Assembly (NCBI GenBank): GCA_964503775.1 | Contig: CAZDBS010000003.1 | Span: 16,754 to 80,753, forward strand | Reading direction: 5' to 3' | Length of the DNA: 64,000 nucleotides | Source: CAZDBS01 sp964503775 | GTDB taxonomy: Bacteria; Patescibacteriota; Saccharimonadia; Saccharimonadales; CAZDBS01 | In this document: positions 7,699 to 14,956 of the stretch, in pieces | Numbering within the stretch: position 1 is the first letter of the stretch | Layout of the letters: each line of letters opens with the position of its first letter | The notes under the pieces: model-generated | What the model was told of the DNA's origin: nothing | Seen by the model: only the letters and a program-made list of their open reading frames with translations | Database searches by the model: none | Program-made: the position numbers and the translations under genes

Positions 7699-8718
7699 TT
7701 AAAGCTGATGTTCTTTCAAAGCCCGTTGATAGAGAAAATACCCAGGCGGGAGGAACAGGAGCATATTCAGGATACGGTAGACCAGCGTAGCTGAGAATGC
7801 TAGACCACTGTCTACACCCACCGAAGCCAGTACCGATGTCATGAGCGTTTCATAGACTCCGACTCCACCGGGCATGATCGAGACCAGACCAGCTACGTTG
7901 GCCACTGCATAGGCCAAGATCAAGGCTCCCGGATTTATAAGCTGACCGAAGGCGATATAGACGACGTATATCGTTGCGATTTCACTAAACAGCAGTACCA
8001 TCGCCCACACAAACGGCTTGAGAAGTTTGCGCCAATCGCGAGCTATAATCATATAATCTTGGTGTAACTCGCCGAATACCCTCTCGATTTTCTGGATATC
8101 AATAGTATCGTTTTTGTTTTTTCTAAATTTTCGGGCTACACCATTGAATGCCTTGGGTAGAAACCCGAGGAAGCCTTTAATACGATTATCATCCCCGATG
8201 ATGTAGATAGACAAGATTGCCCCGAACACGATAAGACAAGCTATCGTCGTACTGATCAATATAGCCAACCCGCTAGCGTGCCCAAATGCTGCCAAACTCA
8301 ACATACCAACAGCCAAGAAGATTATGAAGCTCACAAATGTCAGTGCATACCTAACGCCCTGAGCTAGTGTGCTCTTAGCCGTCGAGATGCCGAGTTTTCG
8401 TAACCGAATATGCAGATACGAGAAACCGCTGACACCTCCACTCGGAAACACTTGGTTGATGAAATTCAGTTCAAACGAGATCATGAACATTTTCTTCAAA
8501 CTGACGCGCTCGCCAACGGTCGCAAAATACGTTTTGTAGACTTGACCGGCGCTTGTATAGCTCAGTAGCTGGATCGGGATGATCATGAATAGCGCATAGG
8601 CGTTTAAGTCGGTCAGTTTTTGCAAAGCATCGACTATTTGATGACGAGCGGCATACCCCATCACACAGAGCGCAACAATCGTGAAAATGTTGAGCCAGAA
8701 CTTAAATTTTTTGGACAT
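7699..8718 (-). CDS. Flippase-like membrane protein (LPG synthase TM / YbhN family)
   Basis: 339 aa with about eight membrane helices matching the membrane half of lysylphosphatidylglycerol synthase (UPF0104, AglD/YbhN). Family marks: FPSGGVSGFSYLHIRLRKLG near residue 90 and SIMPGGVGVYETLM near residue 285. The soluble aminoacyl-transferase half of MprF is absent. Homologues are proposed to flip or transfer lipid-linked substrates; the substrate here is not known. TATACT box 6 nt before the ATG, no Shine-Dalgarno sequence. Confidence 0.85.
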   Translation of the reverse strand: MSKKFKFWLNIFTIVALCVMGYAARHQIVDALQKLTDLNAYALFMIIPIQLLSYTSAGQVYKTYFATVGERVSLKKMFMISFELNFINQVFPSGGVSGFSYLHIRLRKLGISTAKSTLAQGVRYALTFVSFIIFLAVGMLSLAAFGHASGLAILISTTIACLIVFGAILSIYIIGDDNRIKGFLGFLPKAFNGVARKFRKNKNDTIDIQKIERVFGELHQDYMIIARDWRKLLKPFVWAMVLLFSEIATIYVVYIAFGQLINPGALILAYAVANVAGLVSIMPGGVGVYETLMTSVLASVGVDSGLAFSATLVYRILNMLLFLPPGYFLYQRALKEHQL

Positions 8719-8724
8719 ACAAAT

Positions 8725-8730
8725 AGTATA
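8725..8730 (-). promoter_or_regulatory. -10 box (TATACT) of the YbhN-like gene
   Basis: TATACT on the minus strand 6 nt before the start codon. Confidence 0.55.
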
Positions 8731-8780
8731 GTGTCATTTTTGAGTGGTGAATAGAGGGTGTTTGCATAAAAAGATAATGA

Positions 8781-9326
8781 CTAATCGATACGTAGGAATG
8801 GGATTTCAATCCCTAGTCGTTTTAACACCAGAAACACTCCGGCTCCAAGCGCCAAGCCCCCCAATAGCATAATGCCCGCTTGAACCACCTGGCCTATTCT
8901 GCCGCTAGCTTTTAGATCATCTTGAGAGTAGTTGGCTCCATGACATGAGTATCTTATCCAGACTGATATACCATATACTACCTGCGTGAACAAACTTATC
9001 GTCATAGGAATGATAGCAGCAAGTTTAACTACCACTTCGTGGTTGTAATTTTCCAAATACCAGGACAAACCCCACACAGTTTTTATGAGGTAGGTATTCA
9101 GAAATATGCTTATAGCTAGTGCGGCTAGCACTCGTGCAAAACGATCACGATAACGACTGTAGTATGATTTCAAGCCGCCTTCTTTGAAAACTATCGAACG
9201 TCCAGGTTTGAATCCTGGTTTTCTCAACAAATCCAGAAAAATGACGATGAACAAAACCGCAGATAATAATGCCCCTAATATACCCATTATCAATTGCTGT
9301 AGTAATGCCTGAGAATATACTGTCAT
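8781..9326 (-). CDS. Hypothetical four-helix membrane protein
   Basis: 181 aa with four predicted membrane segments (about residues 8-32, 66-86, 100-122 and 150-167). A basic loop of about 30 residues separates the first two. No family or catalytic motif recognised. It stands alone between divergent or separately promoted genes, with a TAGAAT box 8 nt before the ATG. Similar small multi-helix proteins are common and poorly characterised in CPR genomes. Confidence 0.65.
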   Translation of the reverse strand: MTVYSQALLQQLIMGILGALLSAVLFIVIFLDLLRKPGFKPGRSIVFKEGGLKSYYSRYRDRFARVLAALAISIFLNTYLIKTVWGLSWYLENYNHEVVVKLAAIIPMTISLFTQVVYGISVWIRYSCHGANYSQDDLKASGRIGQVVQAGIMLLGGLALGAGVFLVLKRLGIEIPFLRID

Positions 9327-9334
9327 ACTTGAGT

Positions 9335-9340
9335 ATTCTA
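9335..9340 (-). promoter_or_regulatory. -10 box (TAGAAT) of the four-helix protein gene
   Basis: TAGAAT on the minus strand 8 nt before the ATG at 9326. Confidence 0.45.
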
Positions 9341-9376
9341 CTACGGATTACGCTTGCTACATGCTACCCGCTACTT

Positions 9377-9382
9377 CATACT
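9377..9382 (+). promoter_or_regulatory. -10 box (CATACT) of the methylase-rpmA operon
   Basis: CATACT on the plus strand 7 nt before the ATG at 9390; supports that start over the in-frame ATG at 9354. Confidence 0.4.
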
Positions 9383-9389
9383 CTGTTAT

Positions 9390-10571
9390 ATGCAGACGAT
9401 CAGTATTTTAGGGAGACAGCCGGCGATTAGCCTTGCCGAGCTGGAGAGTCTATACGGCGCCGACATCATCAGACCCATTGGTGATTACGCGGCGTTGCTC
9501 GACTGTGAACCAACCGACATTAGCCCTACCCGCTTAGGTGGGGTCATCAAACACGCCAAACTGCTCGCTGAGATCAAAAGTACCAACTGGAGAGACATCG
9601 AGAAGCACCTAAGCGATACGGTGCCCGAGCACATCCAGTACGTACCTGAGGGCAAGTTCAAACTTGGCATCAGTGTCTACGGCCTGGACGTCACGCCAGA
9701 TATTATCAATCGCACCAATCTAAAACTGAAAAAGCTCATCAAAGCAACCGGTCGTTCCGTCAGGGTCGTGCCGAATAAGGCCCTAGAGCTTAACGCCGCC
9801 CAAGTGCTTCACAACCAGCTCACTCGTTCCACGGGCTGGGAATTACTCCTGATTCGCGACGGCTCACAGACACTGCTCGCCCAGACACTATACGTCCAGG
9901 ACATCAATGCCTACGCTGCTCGCGACCAAGTTAGACCCAAACGCGATGCCTTCGTCGGGATGCTCCCGCCCAAACTAGCCCAGATCATCGTCAATTTAGC
10001 GGTTGGAAACAAACACTCATCCGAGCTGACCATCCTCGACCCTTTCTGCGGTACCGGCGTACTCCTCCAAGAGGCTATTCTGATGGGTTATAGCGTTATC
10101 GGCTCGGATATTAGCCCCAAGATGGTTGAATTTTCGAACGAAAACCTCGAGTGGCTGAAGAAAAGCCACGGACTATCAGCTATGAGCTACCAGCTATCCG
10201 TTGCCGATGCGATTTCGGCTACTTTGCCTGACAATTTCGACACTGTTGCAACCGAGACATACCTCGGCCAGCCGATGGTCACCCTACCCGACCGCGAGAA
10301 GTTTGAGAGAATTGTCCGCGAAGTCGACCAGTTACATACTAGTTTTCTCAAAAACTTGCATGGTCAACTAAAATCCGGCACGCGTATTTGTCTAGCCGTA
10401 CCGGCTTGGCGTCAGCCAAATGGTGAGTTTCGGCACCTTCCAACCCTTGACCACCTCGAGAAATTGGGGTATACTCGCACGAGTTTTGTTCACGCTTCCA
10501 ATGATGAGTTACTTTACAACCGTGAAGATCAGCTCGTCGCCCGTGAACTAGTAGTACTAACGAGGAATTAA
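9390..10571 (+). CDS. TRM11/UPF0020-type RNA methylase-like protein
   Basis: 393 aa. The N-terminal half resembles a THUMP-containing RNA-binding region; the C-terminal half is a Rossmann methyltransferase with motif I ILDPFCGTGVLLQEAILMG and VIGSDISPKMV. In TRM11-like N2-guanine methylases the catalytic motif IV is DPPY; here the aligned stretch is TETYLG, so D is replaced by E and the prolines are lost. It may be a diverged tRNA methylase or have lost the classical activity. The ATG at 9390 fits the CATACT box. rpmA follows after 2 bp. Confidence 0.8.
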   Translation: MQTISILGRQPAISLAELESLYGADIIRPIGDYAALLDCEPTDISPTRLGGVIKHAKLLAEIKSTNWRDIEKHLSDTVPEHIQYVPEGKFKLGISVYGLDVTPDIINRTNLKLKKLIKATGRSVRVVPNKALELNAAQVLHNQLTRSTGWELLLIRDGSQTLLAQTLYVQDINAYAARDQVRPKRDAFVGMLPPKLAQIIVNLAVGNKHSSELTILDPFCGTGVLLQEAILMGYSVIGSDISPKMVEFSNENLEWLKKSHGLSAMSYQLSVADAISATLPDNFDTVATETYLGQPMVTLPDREKFERIVREVDQLHTSFLKNLHGQLKSGTRICLAVPAWRQPNGEFRHLPTLDHLEKLGYTRTSFVHASNDELLYNREDQLVARELVVLTRN

Positions 10572-10573
10572 AC

Positions 10574-10846
10574 ATGAGTACAGTAAAAGGTGGCGGTACA
10601 TCCAAAAACGTTCGCGATTCAGCCGGTCAACGACTCGGCGTGAAGGCTTTTGGTGGCGAAAAAGTCAAAACTGGCGACATCATCGTCCGCCAAGTTGGCA
10701 TGACCAAACGACCCGGCAAAGGCACCTTCCTCGGACGCAACTACACTATCCACGCTGCCCACGACGGCACCGTCAAATTCGCACAGCGCCGTATTAAACG
10801 CTACACCGGTCGCAGCGCCATGCGAACCGAAGTTATTGTCGAGTAA
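10574..10846 (+). CDS. rpmA: 50S ribosomal protein bL27
   Basis: 90 aa with the bL27 core: GGGTSKNVRDSAGQRLGVK, VKTGDIIVRQ, then GKGTFLGRNYTIHAAHDG and TVKFAQRRIKRY. It sits at the ribosomal A/P site near the peptidyl transferase centre. The N-terminal Met-Ser-Thr-Val lacks the cleavable extension seen in Firmicutes. Ribosome binding by GAGGAAT that overlaps the end of the methylase gene, implying translational coupling. The usual neighbour rplU (bL21) is not adjacent. Confidence 0.96.
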   Translation: MSTVKGGGTSKNVRDSAGQRLGVKAFGGEKVKTGDIIVRQVGMTKRPGKGTFLGRNYTIHAAHDGTVKFAQRRIKRYTGRSAMRTEVIVE

Positions 10847-10852
10847 TAGAAA

Positions 10853-11566
10853 TTATACGTAAGGCGTTGTGAAGTTGCCTTTATGGACAGCTTCAACATA
10901 TTGATCTTGATCAAACGGCACGTCTAAGCCTGCAACAAACTCCAAAAAATCTTCAGGGTTATCGTTAGTACCTTCTCTCTTCGGCACATATGCATTAACC
11001 CGCACTCCATCTTCTGGTCGATTTGCAGCAACCAACATCAACATAGAATCAGGACTATTAGTAAAATCGCGATCCCTGTCATACCCGCCCCTGATTAGCT
11101 CAGCCATAGTGCGTGCTGTTCTGCCATTGCCATCTTCAAAAGGGTGTGCGAGGACTATCCCGAATGCCGACAGGTTAGCGCACCTGTTTAGAACATTTTG
11201 TAATGACCCACCCTCCTTGCGATACTTGGCGACTACTTTCATTGTTAGATCATGTGCTTTTTCGAAGATAGGTAATCGTTCTTCTGGCATTGCAAGATCC
11301 TTGCCTGATCCCGTCGTCTTATTTTCAAGTCTTATGGGTCTGTCAAGCGGATATGCTGGTGCTTCTGGAGCTAATTTCTGATGTAAAGCTGCAGTACCAT
11401 AGATATAATCCTCAAGACTAGCATGTTCAATAATTTCCAATCGTCTTTCGGGGGGCATTTTATCAAAACCCAATTCTTCAAGAAAATCACATAGTTCGTC
11501 GCGAGAATCTACTTCTCTCGACTTATTGAGCTCACGCTGCGATGGTTCAGTTGTAATGTTTGACAT
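10853..11566 (-). CDS. Fic-domain protein
   Basis: 237 aa. The complete Fic active-site motif HPFEDGNGR is at residues 141-149, so it should be able to transfer AMP or a related moiety from a nucleotide to a target hydroxyl. A short N-terminal helical region precedes the Fic fold; I cannot identify a clear (S/T)xxxE(G/N) inhibitory motif in it. There is no antitoxin-like gene beside it. It converges with rpmA (6 bp between stops). Such proteins are often accessory; substrate and role are unknown. Confidence 0.88.
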   Translation of the reverse strand: MSNITTEPSQRELNKSREVDSRDELCDFLEELGFDKMPPERRLEIIEHASLEDYIYGTAALHQKLAPEAPAYPLDRPIRLENKTTGSGKDLAMPEERLPIFEKAHDLTMKVVAKYRKEGGSLQNVLNRCANLSAFGIVLAHPFEDGNGRTARTMAELIRGGYDRDRDFTNSPDSMLMLVAANRPEDGVRVNAYVPKREGTNDNPEDFLEFVAGLDVPFDQDQYVEAVHKGNFTTPYV

Positions 11567-11651
11567 ATGTGTTTTGAATTAACAGATATTACACTAGCAT
11601 AATGTTTATGCTTTGTCAATCTGTTGTTATAGAAATTGTATGGAACTGGAT

Positions 11652-13286
11652 TTATTTCATACTAGCTGCGATCAGACCGTCGAACAGCGGATGCGGACGG
11701 TTGGGACGAGATTTGAACTCCGGATGGGCCTGGGTAGCGATGAAATATTTGTGATCTGGGATTTCAATCATCTCGACAAGTGTATTATCTGGTGAGGCGC
11801 CCGATATCCTCATCCCCCACTGCTCTATCAGATCTCGGTACTGGTTGTTGATCTCGTATCGATGCCTATGCCGCTCTACAATCTTTGTCGCCCCATACAA
11901 GCGATGTGCCAGTGAGCCTTTTGCTAGGATACATTCGTAATCACCGAGTCGCATTGTTCCACCTGTTCCCTCTTTGCCTATCTGCTCAGCCATGGTACTT
12001 ACGACAGGATCTGGTGATTTGGCATCAAACTCCGTCGAATTGGCCTCAGTGAGACCGTTTAACCTGGCGTGTCCGATGACCGCCACCTGCAAACCGAGGC
12101 ACAGACCTAAGTAGGGCAAATCATACTTAATGGCGTACTCGGCTGCCGCTATCTTACCCTCGATACCGCGGGGTCCGAAACCACCGGGCACGACGATACC
12201 ATCACATCCTTTCAGCAACACCTTAGCCCGCCTCCTAGTCACCGCCTCGGCATCGATCCAGTCGATTTTCACACCCACTCCATGTTTCAGCCCGGCCGCC
12301 GCCAATGCCTCGAACACTGATAAGTAGGTGTCTTCGTTGTCTAGGTATTTGGCGACTACTCCTATCGTGACTGTTCTATCGAAGTCTTCAGTCGCCTTAC
12401 GAATCATGGATCGCCAAGCAGTCAGATTGGGACGTCGTTTGGGCAACTTCAGACGGCGTACGACATAGGTGCCGATGCCCGCTTTCTCCAGTGTCAGAGG
12501 TACCTCATAGATAGTTTCGGCATTTGGTAGTAGTACTATCCCGTCGGGTTCGACATCACAAAACATTGATAGTTTGGAGCGAATCGATTGTTCGTTGTGT
12601 GGTACCAGATTACTGCGAGCTACCAGGATATCCGGTAGGATACCAAGACTTCGAAGTTCGCGCACAGCATTCTGGGCCGGTTTGGTTTTGAATTCTTTAC
12701 TAGCACTCAGATATGGCAAATATACAACATGGACAAATATGCAATTCTCCCGGCCTACTTTCCTAGATAATTCGCGAATGGATTCGATAAAACTCAGCCC
12801 CTCGATATCCCCGACTGTGCCACCAATTTCCACCATATGCACATCAAAACCCTGCGAGGCTTTGATGATGTGTTCTTGGATGAGATTGGTGAGATGCGGG
12901 ACGACTTGAACAGTCTTGCCGAGGTATTTGCCCGCCCGTTCACCCTCGATGAGCTCACGAAGTACTCGGCCACTCATGAGACTACTCTCCTGGGTCAGCT
13001 CAATATCAAGAAATCGCTCATAGTGCCCGAGATCTAGATCGGTCTCAGCACCATCTTTGGTGACAAACACTTCGCCGTGCTCGGCTGGATTTAGAGTGCC
13101 AGCATCGACATTGAGATATTGATCGCATTTCTGGATATTTACTTTGAGCCCACGAGCTTTGAGGATATTACCCATAGAAGCCGCGGTGATGCCCTTGCCG
13201 ACACCGGACAAGATTCCGCCGGTCACGAATATGAATTTTGTTTTGCTACCTTTAACAACACTCCCCCGTGTTTTTGTCTCTCCCAT
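11652..13286 (-). CDS. pyrG: CTP synthase
   Basis: 544 aa, normal length. Converts UTP to CTP using glutamine. N-terminal synthetase domain from FIFVTGGILSGVGKGITAA with its P-loop-like ATP site; C-terminal class I glutamine amidotransferase with the nucleophile Cys in GLCLGLQ, and catalytic His-Pro-Glu in QAHPEFKSRP near the end. Preceded by TATAAT 8 nt before the ATG, so it is a separate unit from the small-gene operon upstream. Confidence 0.98.
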   Translation of the reverse strand: MGETKTRGSVVKGSKTKFIFVTGGILSGVGKGITAASMGNILKARGLKVNIQKCDQYLNVDAGTLNPAEHGEVFVTKDGAETDLDLGHYERFLDIELTQESSLMSGRVLRELIEGERAGKYLGKTVQVVPHLTNLIQEHIIKASQGFDVHMVEIGGTVGDIEGLSFIESIRELSRKVGRENCIFVHVVYLPYLSASKEFKTKPAQNAVRELRSLGILPDILVARSNLVPHNEQSIRSKLSMFCDVEPDGIVLLPNAETIYEVPLTLEKAGIGTYVVRRLKLPKRRPNLTAWRSMIRKATEDFDRTVTIGVVAKYLDNEDTYLSVFEALAAAGLKHGVGVKIDWIDAEAVTRRRAKVLLKGCDGIVVPGGFGPRGIEGKIAAAEYAIKYDLPYLGLCLGLQVAVIGHARLNGLTEANSTEFDAKSPDPVVSTMAEQIGKEGTGGTMRLGDYECILAKGSLAHRLYGATKIVERHRHRYEINNQYRDLIEQWGMRISGASPDNTLVEMIEIPDHKYFIATQAHPEFKSRPNRPHPLFDGLIAASMK

Positions 13287-13294
13287 GTACGAGT

Positions 13295-13300
13295 ATTATA
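13295..13300 (-). promoter_or_regulatory. -10 box (TATAAT) of pyrG
   Basis: Perfect TATAAT on the minus strand 8 nt before the pyrG ATG; no ribosome-binding site between. Confidence 0.6.
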
Positions 13301-13351
13301 GCGCTTTGGCTGGGAGGGTCATACTGTAGAAATGACGACGCTACGCAAGCT

Positions 13352-13403
13352 TATGAGAGGAAGTGATTCTTCCTCTCATCCCTACGCTATCGCTTCGGTG
13401 CTC
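13352..13403 (-). repeat. Dispersed hairpin element, copy A
   Basis: Read on the minus strand it begins GAGCACCGAAGCGATAGCG and continues into a perfect 11-bp stem (ATGAGAGGAAG, loop, complement). The same block occurs on the plus strand at 55820-55870 with a different loop and one compensated base pair. It lies in the 313-bp gene-free stretch 13287-13599 that otherwise holds only more hairpins. Confidence 0.65.
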
Positions 13404-13418
13404 TCCATCCCAGCTGAG

Positions 13419-13451
13419 ATGCAAAACCTGGAATGAATCCAGGTTTTGCAT
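13419..13451. repeat. Perfect 13-bp inverted repeat
   Basis: ATGCAAAACCTGG, loop AATGAAT, then the exact complement. No poly-T tail in either direction. Second hairpin of the stack between pyrG and the small-gene operon. Confidence 0.7.
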
Positions 13452-13476
13452 AAATCAATTGATGAATGCGGAATTC

Positions 13477-13511
13477 AGATATCAAAGTAATTAATCCTGA
13501 CTTTGATATCT
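13477..13511. repeat. Perfect 12-bp inverted repeat
   Basis: AGATATCAAAGT, an 11-nt spacer, then the exact complement. Third hairpin in the stack; sequence unrelated to the first two. Confidence 0.7.
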
Positions 13512-13540
13512 AGATCCCAGATTCAAAAGGGGTACTGCTT

Positions 13541-13587
13541 GGGAGGTGGAGAGTGTCACGCTGGATGCGTAACGCCTCTCCCCTCCC
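13541..13587 (-). terminator. Long GC-rich hairpin after the small-gene operon
   Basis: GGGAGGTGGAGAG pairs with CTCTCCCCTCCC (one bulge) and the inner part GTCACGC/GCGTAAC extends the stem. It begins 13 nt past the stop of the last small gene, and on the minus strand is followed by CCCCTTTTG, so it probably terminates that operon. Confidence 0.5.
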
Positions 13588-13599
13588 GGAAGTTCTCTG

Positions 13600-13944
13600 T
13601 CAACCGCTATCCGAGCTTGCCTCAACGCCGCTGAGACTGTCGGGACCATACACAGGGGGTTGGAAACCAGTCCGAGTTCCACGAGTCCGGAGATGTTCGG
13701 GGAGTACTTTCGATAGGTGTTGGAGCCTGCGCCTCTCTTCATCGATGACGAGTTCACGTGACAGATGGAAGACCGCCACCCACAACTGCCCGTCAGTCGG
13801 AGAGTAACCTCCCGGTCCAGACTCGAGCGCGTGATAGGCGTAGCCTTCGTCCTCCTTCTCCTCGATGAAGACCGTCGCTTGGCGGATCGGGATCTCGAAG
13901 AAGTAACGCCTGAATTGTCTGGTCGTTGCCGCAAATGATGACAC
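13600..13944 (-). CDS. Small protein of a tandem paralogue family (copy 1, 114 aa)
   Basis: GTG start with a good ribosome-binding site (GAAAGGAAGG). The first 56 residues align with the two upstream small proteins: an opening strand (RRYFFEIPI), a helix, then EGYAYHALESGPGGYSP and a second strand (LWVAVFHLSRE). The motif G-(W/Y/R)-x-x-(S/H)-x-x-x-S-G-P is shared by all three. A C-terminal tail of about 55 charged and then Gly/Ser-rich residues is unique to this copy. The fold recalls small DUF4177-like proteins but I cannot assign a family or function. An Arg/Ser-rich frame overlaps it and is rejected. Confidence 0.65.
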   Translation of the reverse strand: MSSFAATTRQFRRYFFEIPIRQATVFIEEKEDEGYAYHALESGPGGYSPTDGQLWVAVFHLSRELVIDEERRRLQHLSKVLPEHLRTRGTRTGFQPPVYGPDSLSGVEASSDSG

Positions 13945-13982
13945 TTTTTTCCTTCCTTTCGGTCGTTTGTCCTTATCGGAAT

Positions 13983-14261
13983 CTAGATCGTGGGACGATT
14001 CCAGCGCGGAGCTGTCGTGGGAGTAGACCCAACACCCGAATCGTCCACCGGCGGTGAATCGTAGCCAGGGATTGACCCCTCAGTGGACGAGTCATCTGTC
14101 TTCGGGTAGAAGACAAGAACGTACCAAGCAAATCTTTCCGCGACTGGCCCGGACATGGCTTCACTCAACTTCCGCCCTGCTTGCTGCTGCTGATCAATCA
14201 CATTAGGGGCATCCTCGAGTGAGACGCTGACGAACAAGAACTGCTTGTCTGCAGGTGACAC
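13983..14261 (-). CDS. Small protein of a tandem paralogue family (copy 2, 92 aa)
   Basis: GTG start; the leader CAAACAACCGAAAGGAA is nearly identical to that of copy 1, so leader and gene seem to have been duplicated together. The conserved part runs from QFLFVSVSL through QQAGRKLSEAMSGP to the strand FAWYVLVFYPK. The last 40 residues are Ser/Thr/Pro/Gly-rich and look disordered. No known family recognised. It is 38 bp upstream of copy 1 and 33 bp downstream of copy 3. Confidence 0.65.
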   Translation of the reverse strand: MSPADKQFLFVSVSLEDAPNVIDQQQQAGRKLSEAMSGPVAERFAWYVLVFYPKTDDSSTEGSIPGYDSPPVDDSGVGSTPTTAPRWNRPTI

Positions 14262-14294
14262 TTCACTTTCCTTTCGGTTGTTTGCTGCTGCCGG

Positions 14295-14513
14295 TCAGGA
14301 CCGAAACGTCGTCGACATGTCGGTTGCCTTCTTGCCTTCTCTCCACATCACCAACATGAACATCGGTTTGGGAGGATTAGCACCCGGATCAAAGCCGCAG
14401 GGGCCCGATGAGTATTCACTAAGGGTCCAACCTTCCTTCGTCATCCTGTTGGCTTTGATCTCGGCCTCAGTATCACTCAGAGCCTCGATGTGGAACTCTC
14501 TTTCGATTGTCAT
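14295..14513 (-). CDS. Small protein of a tandem paralogue family (copy 3, 72 aa)
   Basis: ATG start with GAAGGGAT as ribosome-binding site, preceded by ACCGAAGGGA, a variant of the leader of the other two copies. Shortest copy: strand EREFHIEAL, helix, then KEGWTLSEYSSGPCGFDPG and strand PMFMLVMWREGKK. This is essentially the bare conserved domain, so it defines the family core best. Soluble, no cofactor motif; a single Cys. Function unknown. Confidence 0.65.
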   Translation of the reverse strand: MTIEREFHIEALSDTEAEIKANRMTKEGWTLSEYSSGPCGFDPGANPPKPMFMLVMWREGKKATDMSTTFRS

Positions 14514-14518
14514 TTACT

Positions 14519-14677
14519 CTATCCCTTCGGTGATTTAGACGGAGCACACTGCCAAATCAATGCTGCAACCAACGCGACAACACAGGGCACCAACAGAGCA
14601 AGTTGCCTTGTTATCAACGCCGAGATGAAGTATGCAAACGCTTGTCCAACTGCAAATCCAAACCAATGTTTTTGCAT
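14519..14677 (-). CDS. Two-helix small membrane protein (52 aa)
   Basis: Too short for usual gene calling but well supported: AGGAG 6 nt before an ATG, and its stop lies 5 bp before copy 3 of the small paralogue family. The product has two hydrophobic segments (about 5-22 and 25-42) joined by a short turn ITRQ, and a short Pro/Lys/Ser tail. It is the first gene of the four-gene operon and could anchor or export the small soluble proteins (inference). No similarity recognised. Confidence 0.6.
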   Translation of the reverse strand: MQKHWFGFAVGQAFAYFISALITRQLALLVPCVVALVAALIWQCAPSKSPKG

Positions 14678-14906
14678 TTTTCTCCTAAATTGTGGTCGGA
14701 AATCCGTGTACCAGCGATACGCGCATCACCAACCACATAGGAGAAGTTACAGAGAACTTATATGTAAAAGATCTCCTAAGCTTTAGGGCCTAGGAATTAT
14801 GTATATTCTACAATTTTTCTTAACTTCTGTCCATGTCAGTGTCTTTGGGGGGTCTGGGGCACTGACGAGTCCTGGTGAACGAATGTCATTAACCCCAGCA
14901 GTTTTG

Positions 14907-14930
14907 GCTACTTTTGATGAGAAAAGTAGC
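14907..14930 (-). terminator. Hairpin after ctpA
   Basis: Perfect 9-bp stem GCTACTTTT / AAAAGTAGC with a 6-nt loop, 26 bp past the ctpA stop. No long T-run, so termination strength is uncertain. Confidence 0.45.
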
Positions 14931-14956
14931 AATTAGTCCAGCTCTAGCCGGAAAAG

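Noticed and set aside
10853..11566. Fic protein as part of a toxin-antitoxin pair
   Set aside because: No small antitoxin-like frame lies on either side, and no clear inhibitory motif was found in its N-terminus.
13353..13511. CRISPR-like spacing of palindromes
   Set aside because: The three stems have unrelated sequences, so there is no direct repeat. The 36-bp repeat at 56961 is a coding Thr-Pro tandem, also not a CRISPR.
13491..13934. Arg/Ser-rich open frame overlapping small paralogue copy 1
   Set aside because: No ribosome-binding site, repetitive low-complexity translation typical of an out-of-frame reading, and copy 1 has paralogue support.
14862..14895. Hammerhead-ribozyme-like string CTGACGAGTCCTGGTGAACGAA
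   Set aside because: The CTGANGA and CGAA cores are there, but stem II pairs only two bases and no stem I or III partners flank them; CACTGAC pairs instead with GTCAGTG upstream in a simple hairpin.
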